DNA from: JBCCFK01 sp965262315
GTDB lineage: Bacteria; Actinomycetota; Acidimicrobiia; Acidimicrobiales; UBA8592
Assembly (NCBI GenBank): GCA_965262315.1
Contig: CBDHFJ010000105.1
Span: 1-64,000 of the forward strand
Direction: 5' to 3'
Length of the DNA: 64,000 nucleotides
Part shown: positions 33,153 to 41,245 of the stretch, piece after piece
How the letters are laid out: each line of letters opens with the position of its first letter
How positions within the stretch are numbered: position 1 is the first letter of the stretch
Notes under the pieces: model-generated
What the model saw: only the letters and a program-made list of their open reading frames with translations
Database searches by the model: none
What the model was told of the DNA's origin: nothing
Program-made: the position numbers and the translations under genes

Positions 33153-34601
33153 TCAGGCCGCCTCGGCGATGCCGAGCGTCTCGAGCATCGCCTCCCGGCT
33201 CGGTCCGAGCGGTGCCTCAGGCGGCCGGTTCTCGCGGTCCTGCCAGACCTTCATCACCCGGGCCGCGACATCGGGTGCCATCAACGCCTCGGGCGACTCC
33301 AGCAGGTTCATCGTGCGAGCGAAGGCCCGCCACACCACCGCGTCCGTTCGAGAGGCGGGGGACAGGCCCTCGCGGAAGATCGAGCGCCGCATCGCGTCGG
33401 GGTCCTCGTCGAGCTGTTCGCCGGCGGCCGCGGCGCGCGCTCGGGCCACGGCGCGTCGGTTCCCCTCGTCGGAGGAGACCGAGGCCTTGTACCAGGGCAC
33501 CACGTGGGCTCGGACGGCGGCGTCGAACGCCAAGCCCTGCGCCTCGAGGTCGGTCGAGTGTTCGGCGACGGCCTGGCCGAGCAGGTGGGCCTGCCAGAAG
33601 CCCGTGGAACAGCCGCGCCCGTACAGCGGGTTGGTGCAGACGTGGCTGTCGCCGACGGCGGCGAACCCGGTGGCCACCGGTCGGTCGTCGACGACGTAGC
33701 GACGGCGTCGGTTCAACAGTCCGGCCATCGCATGCACGTCGGTGATGGGCTCGGCGCGTCCGTCGAGCCAGGGCGCGACCGCCGGGATCTCGCGCCCGAT
33801 CCGATCGAAGACCTCGGCGTCCTTGACGGCCCGGAACGTCTTGTCGTCGTCGCCGGTGGCGAGGGTGATCGAGAACGTGCCGTTGTCGCCCCAGAAGACG
33901 CCGTACTTCAGGTAGGTCAGATCGCCACCCACGAGGCGATCGGCGCCGGGGAACTCCTGGCCCTCGCGGAGCCGGTAGAAGCGTGAGTAGTACACGATCC
34001 CGGTGTCCTCGACCTCGTCGTCGCCCATCGACGCGCCGACGGCCCGGAGCCAGTCGGGTGCCGTCGAGCGGCGGCCGTTGGCGGCCACGACCAGGTCGGC
34101 GTCGAGGGTCGCTCCGTCGTCCAGTGCGATGCCGGTCACGTGTGGCACCGCGCCGTCATCAGCGAGCAGACCCGCGACTCCGACTCCGGTGCGGATGTCG
34201 ACCGCCGGGTTCTCCAGCACGGTTCGCCGCAGGACCCACTCGAAGGTGGTGCGCCGCGCGGCGATGAGCACCAGGTCCTCGTCGCCCGGCTGGGGCGTGG
34301 GGTCGTCGATGGTGTCGGGCATCCGGTCCGCCATGCGGATCTCGGTGGCGCCCGCGTCGAGCAGCGAGGCCAGCACGTCGGGGTGGTGATCGCGCAGCAG
34401 GTTGTGCAGTCGGCCCAGCAATGCGTGTGAGTGGCGCACTTGCGGGGCGCCGCGGCGATTCCAGTCGAACGCGGTCTCGGGCGAGTCGGGCATGGAGGTG
34501 GCGTCGCGCTCGACGACCGTCACCCGATGCCCGAGACGCGACAGCGTCAGCGCCGTCCCCAGCCCCGAGACGCCACCGCCGACGATCACGCTGTGTGTCA
34601 T
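33153..34601 (-). CDS. FAD-dependent oxidoreductase (tryptophan-halogenase/geranylgeranyl-reductase-like)
   Basis: From ATG 34601 the 482-residue product starts MTHSVIVGGGVSGLGTALTL with the GxGxxG FAD fold. VVERDAT is the end of strand 2, DLVVAANGRRST is the DG-like motif, and GFAAVGDSHVCTNPLYGRGC is the GD motif that binds FAD ribose. The PLYGRGCS form resembles flavoprotein monooxygenases and reductases acting on lipids or alkaloids. It is transcribed with the P450 gene (26 bp apart), suggesting a shared oxidative pathway. Confidence 0.82.
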   Translation of the reverse strand: MTHSVIVGGGVSGLGTALTLSRLGHRVTVVERDATSMPDSPETAFDWNRRGAPQVRHSHALLGRLHNLLRDHHPDVLASLLDAGATEIRMADRMPDTIDDPTPQPGDEDLVLIAARRTTFEWVLRRTVLENPAVDIRTGVGVAGLLADDGAVPHVTGIALDDGATLDADLVVAANGRRSTAPDWLRAVGASMGDDEVEDTGIVYYSRFYRLREGQEFPGADRLVGGDLTYLKYGVFWGDNGTFSITLATGDDDKTFRAVKDAEVFDRIGREIPAVAPWLDGRAEPITDVHAMAGLLNRRRRYVVDDRPVATGFAAVGDSHVCTNPLYGRGCSTGFWQAHLLGQAVAEHSTDLEAQGLAFDAAVRAHVVPWYKASVSSDEGNRRAVARARAAAAGEQLDEDPDAMRRSIFREGLSPASRTDAVVWRAFARTMNLLESPEALMAPDVAARVMKVWQDRENRPPEAPLGPSREAMLETLGIAEAA

Positions 34602-34627
34602 GGCGGCGATGGTAGGGGCGGGCGACC

Positions 34628-35857
34628 TCAGCGGTCGTAGTCGACCAGCACGGCCTCGGGTGACCGGGTGGCGCCGCGAATCACGAACGTGGTGTCGGCC
34701 TCGTCGGCCAGGCGCGGCCGGTGCATGGTCTCGATCAGGAGCTTCGATCCCATCACGGCCTCGACACGAGCCATCTCGTAACCCAGGCAGAAGTGTTTGC
34801 CCAGCCCGAAGCCCAGGTGGCCGTACCGGCCCTCGTCGCCGTGGTGGCCGCTCTTCAGCTCCTTGCCGAGATGGAGGTCGTCGCGGTCGATCCGGAAGTC
34901 GCGCGGGTTGGCGAAGACGGTCTCGTCGCAGTTGGCCGATGCCAGCTGAATGTGCACCGCCGAGCCGGCGGGGATCGTGACCCCGCTGAACTCCACGTCG
35001 TTGACGGCGTATCGCAGCTGGCCGAGCACCGGAGGCGAGTGTCGCATCATCTCGGAGAACGCGGCGTCGAACAGCTCGGGGTCGTCCAAACACGCCTGGA
35101 GCTGGTCCGGGTGCTGGAGCAGCCGGGTCCACATGTTGGCGATGCCCTTGTCGGTGGTCTCGCCGCCGGCGACCAGCAACAGCGAGATGAACGCCTGGAT
35201 CTCGGTGTCGGTCAGCTTCTGGCCGTCCGCCTCGGCGTGGACGATCTTGGAGATCAGGTCCTCGGCCGGGCAGCCGCGCCGGTCGTCGATGATCGGCGCC
35301 ACGTAGTCGGCGAGGCACTGGTGCGCTTCGATGCCGAGCCGTTGCTTCTCACCGTCGAAGCGGGCGAGCCCGGCCATCATCGTCGTGTACCACTCGTGGA
35401 AGCGCTCGTGGTCGGATTGATCCATGCCCAACATGTCGACGATCACGTTGACCGGCAGGCGGGTGGAGAACGCGTCGACCAGGTCGACCGCTCCCTCGGC
35501 GGGGAAGTCCTGGATCAGCGCCCGGCTGTTGCGGTCGATCGCCTCGTAGTACGGCTCGAAGCGGCGCCCCACGAACTCGGGGGCCACGATCCGGCGATGC
35601 ACCACGTGCTCGTGGCCGTCCTTGTCCAGCATCGTCGGCCCGAACACCACGCCCAGGGTCTTGCCGTACAGCCGGTTGGAGAAGTCGGTGTGATTGGCGA
35701 ACGCGGCGACTGCGTCGTCGTAGCGGTACAGGTGCCAGGTGTTGGTGCGCTCGTCGAAGAACACCGGCGCCTCGTGCCGCATCCGTTCCCACGTGGGATA
35801 CGGGTCGGCCATGTGCTCCGGCGAGTACAACAGGTCAGCGGTGATCTCGCTGCTCAT
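34628..35857 (-). CDS. Cytochrome P450
   Basis: The 409-residue protein shows the I-helix AGGETTDKG, the K-helix ExxR in SEMMRHSPPVLGQLR, and the heme-ligand loop GFGLGKHFCLGYEMAR with the axial Cys. Class I bacterial P450s need separate ferredoxin and reductase; none is in the window. It is cytosolic. The downstream FAD oxidoreductase on the same strand may act on the same substrate. ATG 35857 was preferred to an in-frame upstream ATG at 35875. Confidence 0.95.
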   Translation of the reverse strand: MSSEITADLLYSPEHMADPYPTWERMRHEAPVFFDERTNTWHLYRYDDAVAAFANHTDFSNRLYGKTLGVVFGPTMLDKDGHEHVVHRRIVAPEFVGRRFEPYYEAIDRNSRALIQDFPAEGAVDLVDAFSTRLPVNVIVDMLGMDQSDHERFHEWYTTMMAGLARFDGEKQRLGIEAHQCLADYVAPIIDDRRGCPAEDLISKIVHAEADGQKLTDTEIQAFISLLLVAGGETTDKGIANMWTRLLQHPDQLQACLDDPELFDAAFSEMMRHSPPVLGQLRYAVNDVEFSGVTIPAGSAVHIQLASANCDETVFANPRDFRIDRDDLHLGKELKSGHHGDEGRYGHLGFGLGKHFCLGYEMARVEAVMGSKLLIETMHRPRLADEADTTFVIRGATRSPEAVLVDYDR

Positions 35858-36006
35858 GCCGGAACCGTAACCCACTGACGCCAGCGACGACGGAGGAGGA
35901 GCGGCTCAGCACCTCGGGCGCAGCGGCAGCGCCACGAGCGTGGCGTTGCGGTTCGAGACTGCGATTCTGCGGCGCGGGGGTGGGCCCAGGTACTCTGAGC
36001 GCCGTC

Positions 36007-37563
36007 ATGGCTGAGCACACGATGAGCGAACGCCTCGCCGATCTCGAGGCGCGGCGACAGGAAGCACTGCACGCGGGCCCCGAGCGGGCCGTCCAGCGGC
36101 AGCACGACAAGGGCAAGATGCTGGCCCGCGAGCGGATCGAGTATCTGCTCGACGAGGGCTCGTTCCACGAGCTGGACATGCTCGCCCGCCACCGGGCGCA
36201 CGACGCCGGGCTCGACTCCCGCCCCTACACCGACGGTGTGGTCACGGGTTGGGGCACCGTCGATGGCCGCAAGGTGTTCGTCTTCTCCCAGGACTTCACG
36301 GTCATGGGCGGCGCCCTCGGCGAGGTCTTCGCCGAGAAGATCCACAAGGTCATGGACCTCGCGCTGTCGGTCGGGGCTCCGATGATCGGCCTCAACGACG
36401 GTGCCGGCGCCCGGATCCAGGAAGGCGTCGTCTCCCTGGACAGCTACGGCGGCATCTTCCACCGCAACGTCCAGTCGTCGGGTGTCATCCCCCAGATCAG
36501 CGTGATCCTCGGCCCCTGCGCCGGTGGCGCGGTCTACAGCCCCGCGATGACCGACTTCATCTTCATGGTCCGCGAGAAGTCGCACATGTTCATCACCGGC
36601 CCCGACGTGGTGAAGACGGTGACCGGCGAGGAGGTGACCCTCGAGGAGCTCGGCGGCGCCGCCAGCCACAGCACCAAGTCCGGCGTGGCCACCTTCGTCT
36701 CCAACAGTGAGGAAGACGTCCTCGACGCCGTCAAGTTGCTGCTCAGCTTCCTCCCCGCCAACAACATGGAGGAGCCGCCCGACTTCGAGCCCACCGATGA
36801 CCCCGAGCGCTCGTGTCCTCGTCTGGCCGAGATCATGCCGACCAGCTCGAACCTCCCGTATGACATGAAGGAGGTCATCGCCGAGGTCGTCGACGACGGT
36901 GAGTTCATGGAGTACCACGCCGCCTGGGCGCCCAGCATCGTCTGCGGCTTCGCCCGCCTCGACGGCAAGGTGGTCGGCGTGGTGGGGAACCAGCCGCTGG
37001 TGTTGGCCGGCGTGCTCGACATCGAGTCGTCGTCGAAGGCGGCGCGGTTCGTGCGCACCTGCGACGCCTTCAACATCCCGTTGTTGACCTTCGTTGACGT
37101 CCCGGGCTTCCTCCCCGGCGTCGACCAGGAGTACGGCGGCATCATCCGTCACGGCGCCAAGCTGCTCTACGCCTACTGCGAGGCCACGGTCCCCCGCATC
37201 CAGGTGGTCACCCGCAAGGCCTACGGCGGTGCCTACGTGGTGATGGATTCCAAGTCGGTCGGTTCCGATCTGGCGTTCGCGTGGCCCACCGCCGAGCTGG
37301 CCGTCATGGGACCACAGGGTGCGGTCGAGATCCTCTACCGGCGTGACTACCAGGCGGCCGCCGATCCCGACGCCCGCAAGCAGGAGCTGGTCGACGACTA
37401 CAGCGAGCGCTTCGCCAACCCGTACATCGCCGCCGAGCGTGGGTTCGTGGACGACGTGATCGACCCCGCCGAGACCCGCCGGAAGGTGATCGCCGGCTTC
37501 CGGGCGATCAGCACCAAACGCGAGCAACTGCCGCAGCGCAAGCACGGCATCATCCCGCTGTAG
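36007..37563 (+). CDS. pccB: Acyl-CoA carboxylase carboxyltransferase (beta) subunit
   Basis: The 518-residue product has both crotonase-fold carboxyltransferase domains: N-terminal MGGALGEVFAEKIHKVMDLA and GGIFHRNVQSSGVIPQISVI, and C-terminal DVPGFLPGVDQEYGGIIRHG with KAYGGAYVVMDSKSVG, plus the terminal QRKHGIIPL. It transfers carboxyl from carboxybiotin to propionyl- or acetyl-CoA. A tiny epsilon-like gene follows 8 bp downstream, as in actinobacterial AccD/PccB operons. The biotin-carrying alpha subunit is not here. The exact acyl-CoA specificity cannot be read off, so the symbol is provisional. Confidence 0.92.
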   Translation: MAEHTMSERLADLEARRQEALHAGPERAVQRQHDKGKMLARERIEYLLDEGSFHELDMLARHRAHDAGLDSRPYTDGVVTGWGTVDGRKVFVFSQDFTVMGGALGEVFAEKIHKVMDLALSVGAPMIGLNDGAGARIQEGVVSLDSYGGIFHRNVQSSGVIPQISVILGPCAGGAVYSPAMTDFIFMVREKSHMFITGPDVVKTVTGEEVTLEELGGAASHSTKSGVATFVSNSEEDVLDAVKLLLSFLPANNMEEPPDFEPTDDPERSCPRLAEIMPTSSNLPYDMKEVIAEVVDDGEFMEYHAAWAPSIVCGFARLDGKVVGVVGNQPLVLAGVLDIESSSKAARFVRTCDAFNIPLLTFVDVPGFLPGVDQEYGGIIRHGAKLLYAYCEATVPRIQVVTRKAYGGAYVVMDSKSVGSDLAFAWPTAELAVMGPQGAVEILYRRDYQAAADPDARKQELVDDYSERFANPYIAAERGFVDDVIDPAETRRKVIAGFRAISTKREQLPQRKHGIIPL

Positions 37564-37571
37564 GAGGTCCG

Positions 37572-37763
37572 ATGAGCATCGATCCCGTGCAGATGTCGGT
37601 CTCGCCCGAGCCGACGGACGCGGAGCTCGCGGCCATCGTCGCGACCTACCGCGAGGTCTGGCCTCGTCCCGTGGCCGCGGCCGCACCATCGTCGGTCTCG
37701 ACCCGTTGGAAGTTCAGCGGGCGCTGGTGGTCCGACATGCCCGCACGCCGAGGGCGGCGCTGA
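37572..37763 (+). CDS. Acyl-CoA carboxylase epsilon subunit
   Basis: This 63-residue protein follows the beta-subunit gene by 8 bp. It has the epsilon-type layout: an N-terminal acidic/Pro stretch with PEPTDAELAAIVA, then a basic aromatic end WKFSGRWWSDMPARRGRR. Actinobacterial epsilon subunits stabilise the alpha-beta carboxylase complex. The GGAGG-like site (taggaggtcc) before ATG 37572 supports expression. Confidence 0.8.
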   Translation: MSIDPVQMSVSPEPTDAELAAIVATYREVWPRPVAAAAPSSVSTRWKFSGRWWSDMPARRGRR

Positions 37764-37785
37764 CGCCGGACTCGAGTGCCGGTCC

Positions 37786-38601
37786 TCAGCGGGACTCGGC
37801 CACCTCGATGCGGTCCTGAGGCCAGTCGCGGGCAGCCGCCAGCGCGATCTCCGCCTGCGACAGGATCTCGCCGCTGTCGAAGCCGTGTGCCGGATAGCAG
37901 GCCACGCCGGCCCAGAGCGTGCTCTGGTCGACGCGCTCCGCCAGGCAGCGACGAAGGCGCTCGATGGTCCAGATCGCGCCGTTCTCGGGGGTGTCCTCGA
38001 GGATCACGGCGAAGCGGCCGTCATCGAGGCGGCACGCGGTGTCGGCGTCGCGCAGGGTCTCGGCCAGCGCTTCGGTGACCGCGAAGGGGTCGACCGCCGC
38101 GGGCTCGGGCGCGGTGGGGTCGACCACCACCTCGACCACTGAGACCGACACGGGCCGGAGATGGCGCCGGGCCGCCGAGATCCGCTGCTCCACGGTGACG
38201 ATGAAGTACGCCTCGCCGAACAGCCCGGTCTCGGGGTCGCAGAGCTCAGTGGCGGAGGCCGCCGGGTCCCGGTGGCTGAGTGCGTGCGTCAGCTCGGCGT
38301 CGGCGGCTCGAAGGTTGGCCCTGCGGGCCTCCTCCTCGGCGTTCATCCGAGCCTGGATCTGGCTGGCCACCGCGGATTCGAGTTGTTCGACCTGGGTCGC
38401 GAGCTCCTGCGTGCGTTCCTCGGTCACCAGGATGCGGTTGACGAAGAGGTAGGCCAGGTAGGCAGCGAGGACCGCAGCGATGCCGGCCACCACGCCGAGC
38501 CAGTAGACCACGGCGAAGCCCGCGGCCAGGCCGAGCCCGATGCCCATCAGTCCGACGATGGTGGCGGCGACTGCGCTCTGCTGTCTCATCGACAAGCCCA
38601 T
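37786..38601 (-). CDS. Membrane protein with degenerate GGDEF domain
   Basis: The 271-residue product has two N-terminal transmembrane segments (VAATIVGLMGIGLGLAAGFA and VVYWLGVVAGIAAVLAAYLA) and a coiled coil (TQELATQVEQLESAVASQI). The C-terminal domain starts DPETGLFGEAYFIVTVEQRI, as GGDEF domains do. At the catalytic position it reads CRLDDGRFAVIL instead of GG(D/E)EF, so it is unlikely to make c-di-GMP. A receptor-like or structural role is inferred. Confidence 0.75.
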   Translation of the reverse strand: MGLSMRQQSAVAATIVGLMGIGLGLAAGFAVVYWLGVVAGIAAVLAAYLAYLFVNRILVTEERTQELATQVEQLESAVASQIQARMNAEEEARRANLRAADAELTHALSHRDPAASATELCDPETGLFGEAYFIVTVEQRISAARRHLRPVSVSVVEVVVDPTAPEPAAVDPFAVTEALAETLRDADTACRLDDGRFAVILEDTPENGAIWTIERLRRCLAERVDQSTLWAGVACYPAHGFDSGEILSQAEIALAAARDWPQDRIEVAESR

Positions 38602-38719
38602 CGGCTCGGCCCCCGCTGGTTTCGATCGGTCGTTCGGCCCATATTGACGCCGTCTGAACTGGTGAATCGTCCCGCTCGGCGCCGTTGCCGGCGGTCGGCG
38701 GGCCGGTGCTCATGCTAGG

Positions 38720-39403
38720 TCAGCCCGACTCCCACGCCGGGCCTGGGGCCCGGACGGCTCGCCGGAGCCGAGCCAGGTACGTCCGGCGATCCATGTCGGT
38801 GGCGCCCAGGCTGCGCAGGTGCGGGGTCGTCCACTGAACGTCGAACAATGCGTCCGGCGACGCGTCGAGCTGGCTGACCACCGCCACCACGGCGGCTTTC
38901 GACGCGTCGGTGGCCCGATGGAACATCGACTCGCCGGCGAAGAAGGCGCCGATGGCCACGCCGTACAGGCCGCCGGCCAATTCACCGTCGAGCCAGATCT
39001 CGATGCTGTGGGCCCAGCCGAGGCGGTGGAGCTCGGTGTAGGCCTCGAGAATGTCGTCGGTGATCCAGCCGTGGGGACGCGATGGATCGCCGCAGGACCG
39101 CATCACCTCGGGGAAGCAGCGGTCCACGCTGACCTCGAAGCGTCGCATCGAGCGCCGCAGCGACCGGGACACGTGGAGGTCGGTCGTCTCGATCACGCCG
39201 CGGGGGTCCGGCGACCACCAGCCCATGCGCTGCGGCTCGCCGACCGGCATCGGGAAGTAGCCCGACCGGTAGGCCTCGAGGAGGGTGCCGGGCGCCAGGT
39301 CAGCGCCCACCGCGACGAGTCCGTCGGGGTCGACCTCGTCGACCTCGGGGAACTGCCAGCCGGTCAGTGGTGGCTCGGTGGGGCCCGCCGGGTGTTGCTC
39401 CAC
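38720..39403 (-). CDS. aat: Leucyl/phenylalanyl-tRNA-protein transferase
   Basis: The 227-residue product has the family landmarks: FPEVDEVDPDGLVAVGADLA, YRSGYFPMPVGEP, MGWWSPDPRGVI, the HGWITDDILEAYTELHRLG segment, and GGLYGVAIGAFFAGESMF. It adds Leu or Phe to N-terminal Arg/Lys of proteins for ClpS-ClpAP degradation (bacterial N-end rule). The start is GTG 39403. It is transcribed divergently from the gene at 39472. Confidence 0.95.
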   Translation of the reverse strand: MEQHPAGPTEPPLTGWQFPEVDEVDPDGLVAVGADLAPGTLLEAYRSGYFPMPVGEPQRMGWWSPDPRGVIETTDLHVSRSLRRSMRRFEVSVDRCFPEVMRSCGDPSRPHGWITDDILEAYTELHRLGWAHSIEIWLDGELAGGLYGVAIGAFFAGESMFHRATDASKAAVVAVVSQLDASPDALFDVQWTTPHLRSLGATDMDRRTYLARLRRAVRAPGPAWESG

Positions 39404-39471
39404 GGCAGGGAGTGTGCCACGACCGGGCCCGAGCGCACCCCCCGGCCCCTCGGGCCGGTACCTTGCGGTGC

Positions 39472-39951
39472 GTGCCCCGCCCGCGCTTCGAACTGGCCCC
39501 GCTGTCCGACCTGGCCCCGCACGCGCTCGCTCCGGCCAAAGGGGAGACGCTGGTGCTGTGGCCGGCCTCGGACCGGTGGCGTCTCCCGGCGGCGGTCAGC
39601 TCGGCCACCCACTGGGGCACCGACGCGGCGGCCGCGAGGACCTATGACACGGTCGTTTCGGTCGGCCAGCTCGGGACCGCCCCCGATGTCGAGCACCTGC
39701 TCGACGAGCTTCGCCCGGTGATGACGTCGGACTCGGTGCTGTTGTTCTGCGAACCCACCATCGCGTCGGACGTGCCCACCACCGAACCACCGCACGACGT
39801 CACCACCGCGCTGTGGCGAGCCGGCTGGACCCCCTTCGAGGTTCGACGGGACCGTCGGCGCAGCGGTCTGCGTCACGCCGAATACTGCTGGGGTCGGGCA
39901 CGGCTGACCCCCGAGTACGCGCCGCCCCGCCGGTGGGCGGACTCCCGCTGA
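39472..39951 (+). CDS. Hypothetical protein, methyltransferase-like C-terminal half
   Basis: The 159-residue product starts at GTG 39472 with VPRPRFELAPLSDLAPHALA. The segment RTYDTVVSVGQLGTAPDVEH and LLDELRPVMTSDSVLLFCEP look like strands beta4-beta5 of a class I methyltransferase, but the SAM-binding motif I is missing. It may be a degenerate or minimal member. No function is assigned. Confidence 0.6.
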   Translation: MPRPRFELAPLSDLAPHALAPAKGETLVLWPASDRWRLPAAVSSATHWGTDAAAARTYDTVVSVGQLGTAPDVEHLLDELRPVMTSDSVLLFCEPTIASDVPTTEPPHDVTTALWRAGWTPFEVRRDRRRSGLRHAEYCWGRARLTPEYAPPRRWADSR

Positions 39952-40016
39952 ACAGCGGTCGAACAGCCGAATATCGACCGAGGAGCCGGCGGTCGCGGGC
40001 AGTAGCGTGGTTCGCC

Positions 40017-41234
40017 GTGGGTTTGATCGTCCAGAAGTTCGGAGGCACCTCGGTCGCCGACGCCACGCGGATGCGTGAGGTCGCCGACCACGTGCGACGC
40101 TGCCGCCGCAACGGCGACGACGTCGTGCTCGTCGTGAGTGCGATGGGCAAGGAGACCGATCATCTCCTGCGTCTGGCCGGCGAGGTCTCCAAGAACCCGC
40201 CCGGCCGCGAGATGGACATGCTGATCACCGCCGGCGAGCGCAAGTCGATCGCTCTGATGTGCATGGCGTTGCACGACATGGGCATCCCGGCCGACTCCTA
40301 CACCGGGTCTCAGGCGGGGTTCCTCACCGACACCAATCACCGCAACGCCAAGATCCTCGAGGTGCGGCCGCATCGGATCCGGGAATCGGTCGACGCCGGT
40401 CGGGTGGCGGTGGTTGCCGGCGCGCAGGGTGTCTCCACCGAGAACGACGTCACGTTCCTCGGTCGCGGCGGCTCCGACACCACGGCTGTCGCGCTGGCCC
40501 ACGGGCTCGGCGCCGACGCGTGCGAGCTCTACACCGACGTGTCCGGCGTGTTCACCACAGACCCACGTGTCTGCTCGACCGCCCGGAAGATCCCGCGCAT
40601 CAGCTTCGACGAGCTGCTGGAGATGACGGCGGTCGGTTGCCCCAAGCCCGTCATGCGATCGGTCGAGGTCGCCCGCACCTACCAGGTGCCGTTGCACGTT
40701 CGTTCCGCGTTCACCTGGGAGCCTGGCACCTGGGTGGTCGAAGAGGAGGAAGACATGGAGAAGGCCATCATCCGCGCGGTGGTCCCGGACACGTCCCAGG
40801 CCAAGGTCACCATCGCCGGTGTCCCCGACGAGCCGGGCGTGGCCGCCCGTCTGTTCCGGACCCTCGCCGACGCCGAGGTCAACGTCGACATGATCGTGCA
40901 GAACGTGTCGGCCCACGGCGACCAGACCGACATCTCCTTCACCGTCCCCCGCGAGCAACTCGAGATCGGTGAGTCGGTCACCGCCGACATGGCCAAGGAG
41001 CTCGGCGCGGTCACTGTCACCACCGACGACAACATCGGCCGGGTGTCGGTGGTCGGCGCCGGCATGGCGTCCAATCCCGGTGTCGCGGCCAGGATGTTCG
41101 AGACGCTGTCCGCCACCGACGTCAACATCGAGATGATCTCCACCTCCGCCATCCGCATCAGCTGCGTGGTGGCCGAGGACCAGGTCGACCGAGCCACCGT
41201 CGCGCTGCACGACGCCTTCGAGCTCGAGGTCTGA
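40017..41234 (+). CDS. lysC: Aspartate kinase
   Basis: The 405-residue product begins at GTG 40017 and shows IVQKFGGTSVADATRMREVA, GRGGSDTTAVALAHGLGADA, and ELYTDVSGVFTTDPRVCSTA, the catalytic core of aspartokinase. Two ACT domains follow (VTIAGVPDEPGVAARLFRTL and VSVVGAGMASNPGVAARMFE), which usually mediate Lys/Thr feedback. It phosphorylates aspartate in the pathway to Lys, Thr and Met. An internal start near the ACT region, as used for a beta subunit in some actinobacteria, was not obvious. Its partner asd is 5.4 kb downstream rather than adjacent. Confidence 0.96.
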   Translation: MGLIVQKFGGTSVADATRMREVADHVRRCRRNGDDVVLVVSAMGKETDHLLRLAGEVSKNPPGREMDMLITAGERKSIALMCMALHDMGIPADSYTGSQAGFLTDTNHRNAKILEVRPHRIRESVDAGRVAVVAGAQGVSTENDVTFLGRGGSDTTAVALAHGLGADACELYTDVSGVFTTDPRVCSTARKIPRISFDELLEMTAVGCPKPVMRSVEVARTYQVPLHVRSAFTWEPGTWVVEEEEDMEKAIIRAVVPDTSQAKVTIAGVPDEPGVAARLFRTLADAEVNVDMIVQNVSAHGDQTDISFTVPREQLEIGESVTADMAKELGAVTVTTDDNIGRVSVVGAGMASNPGVAARMFETLSATDVNIEMISTSAIRISCVVAEDQVDRATVALHDAFELEV

Positions 41235-41245
41235 CCGCGGCCACC

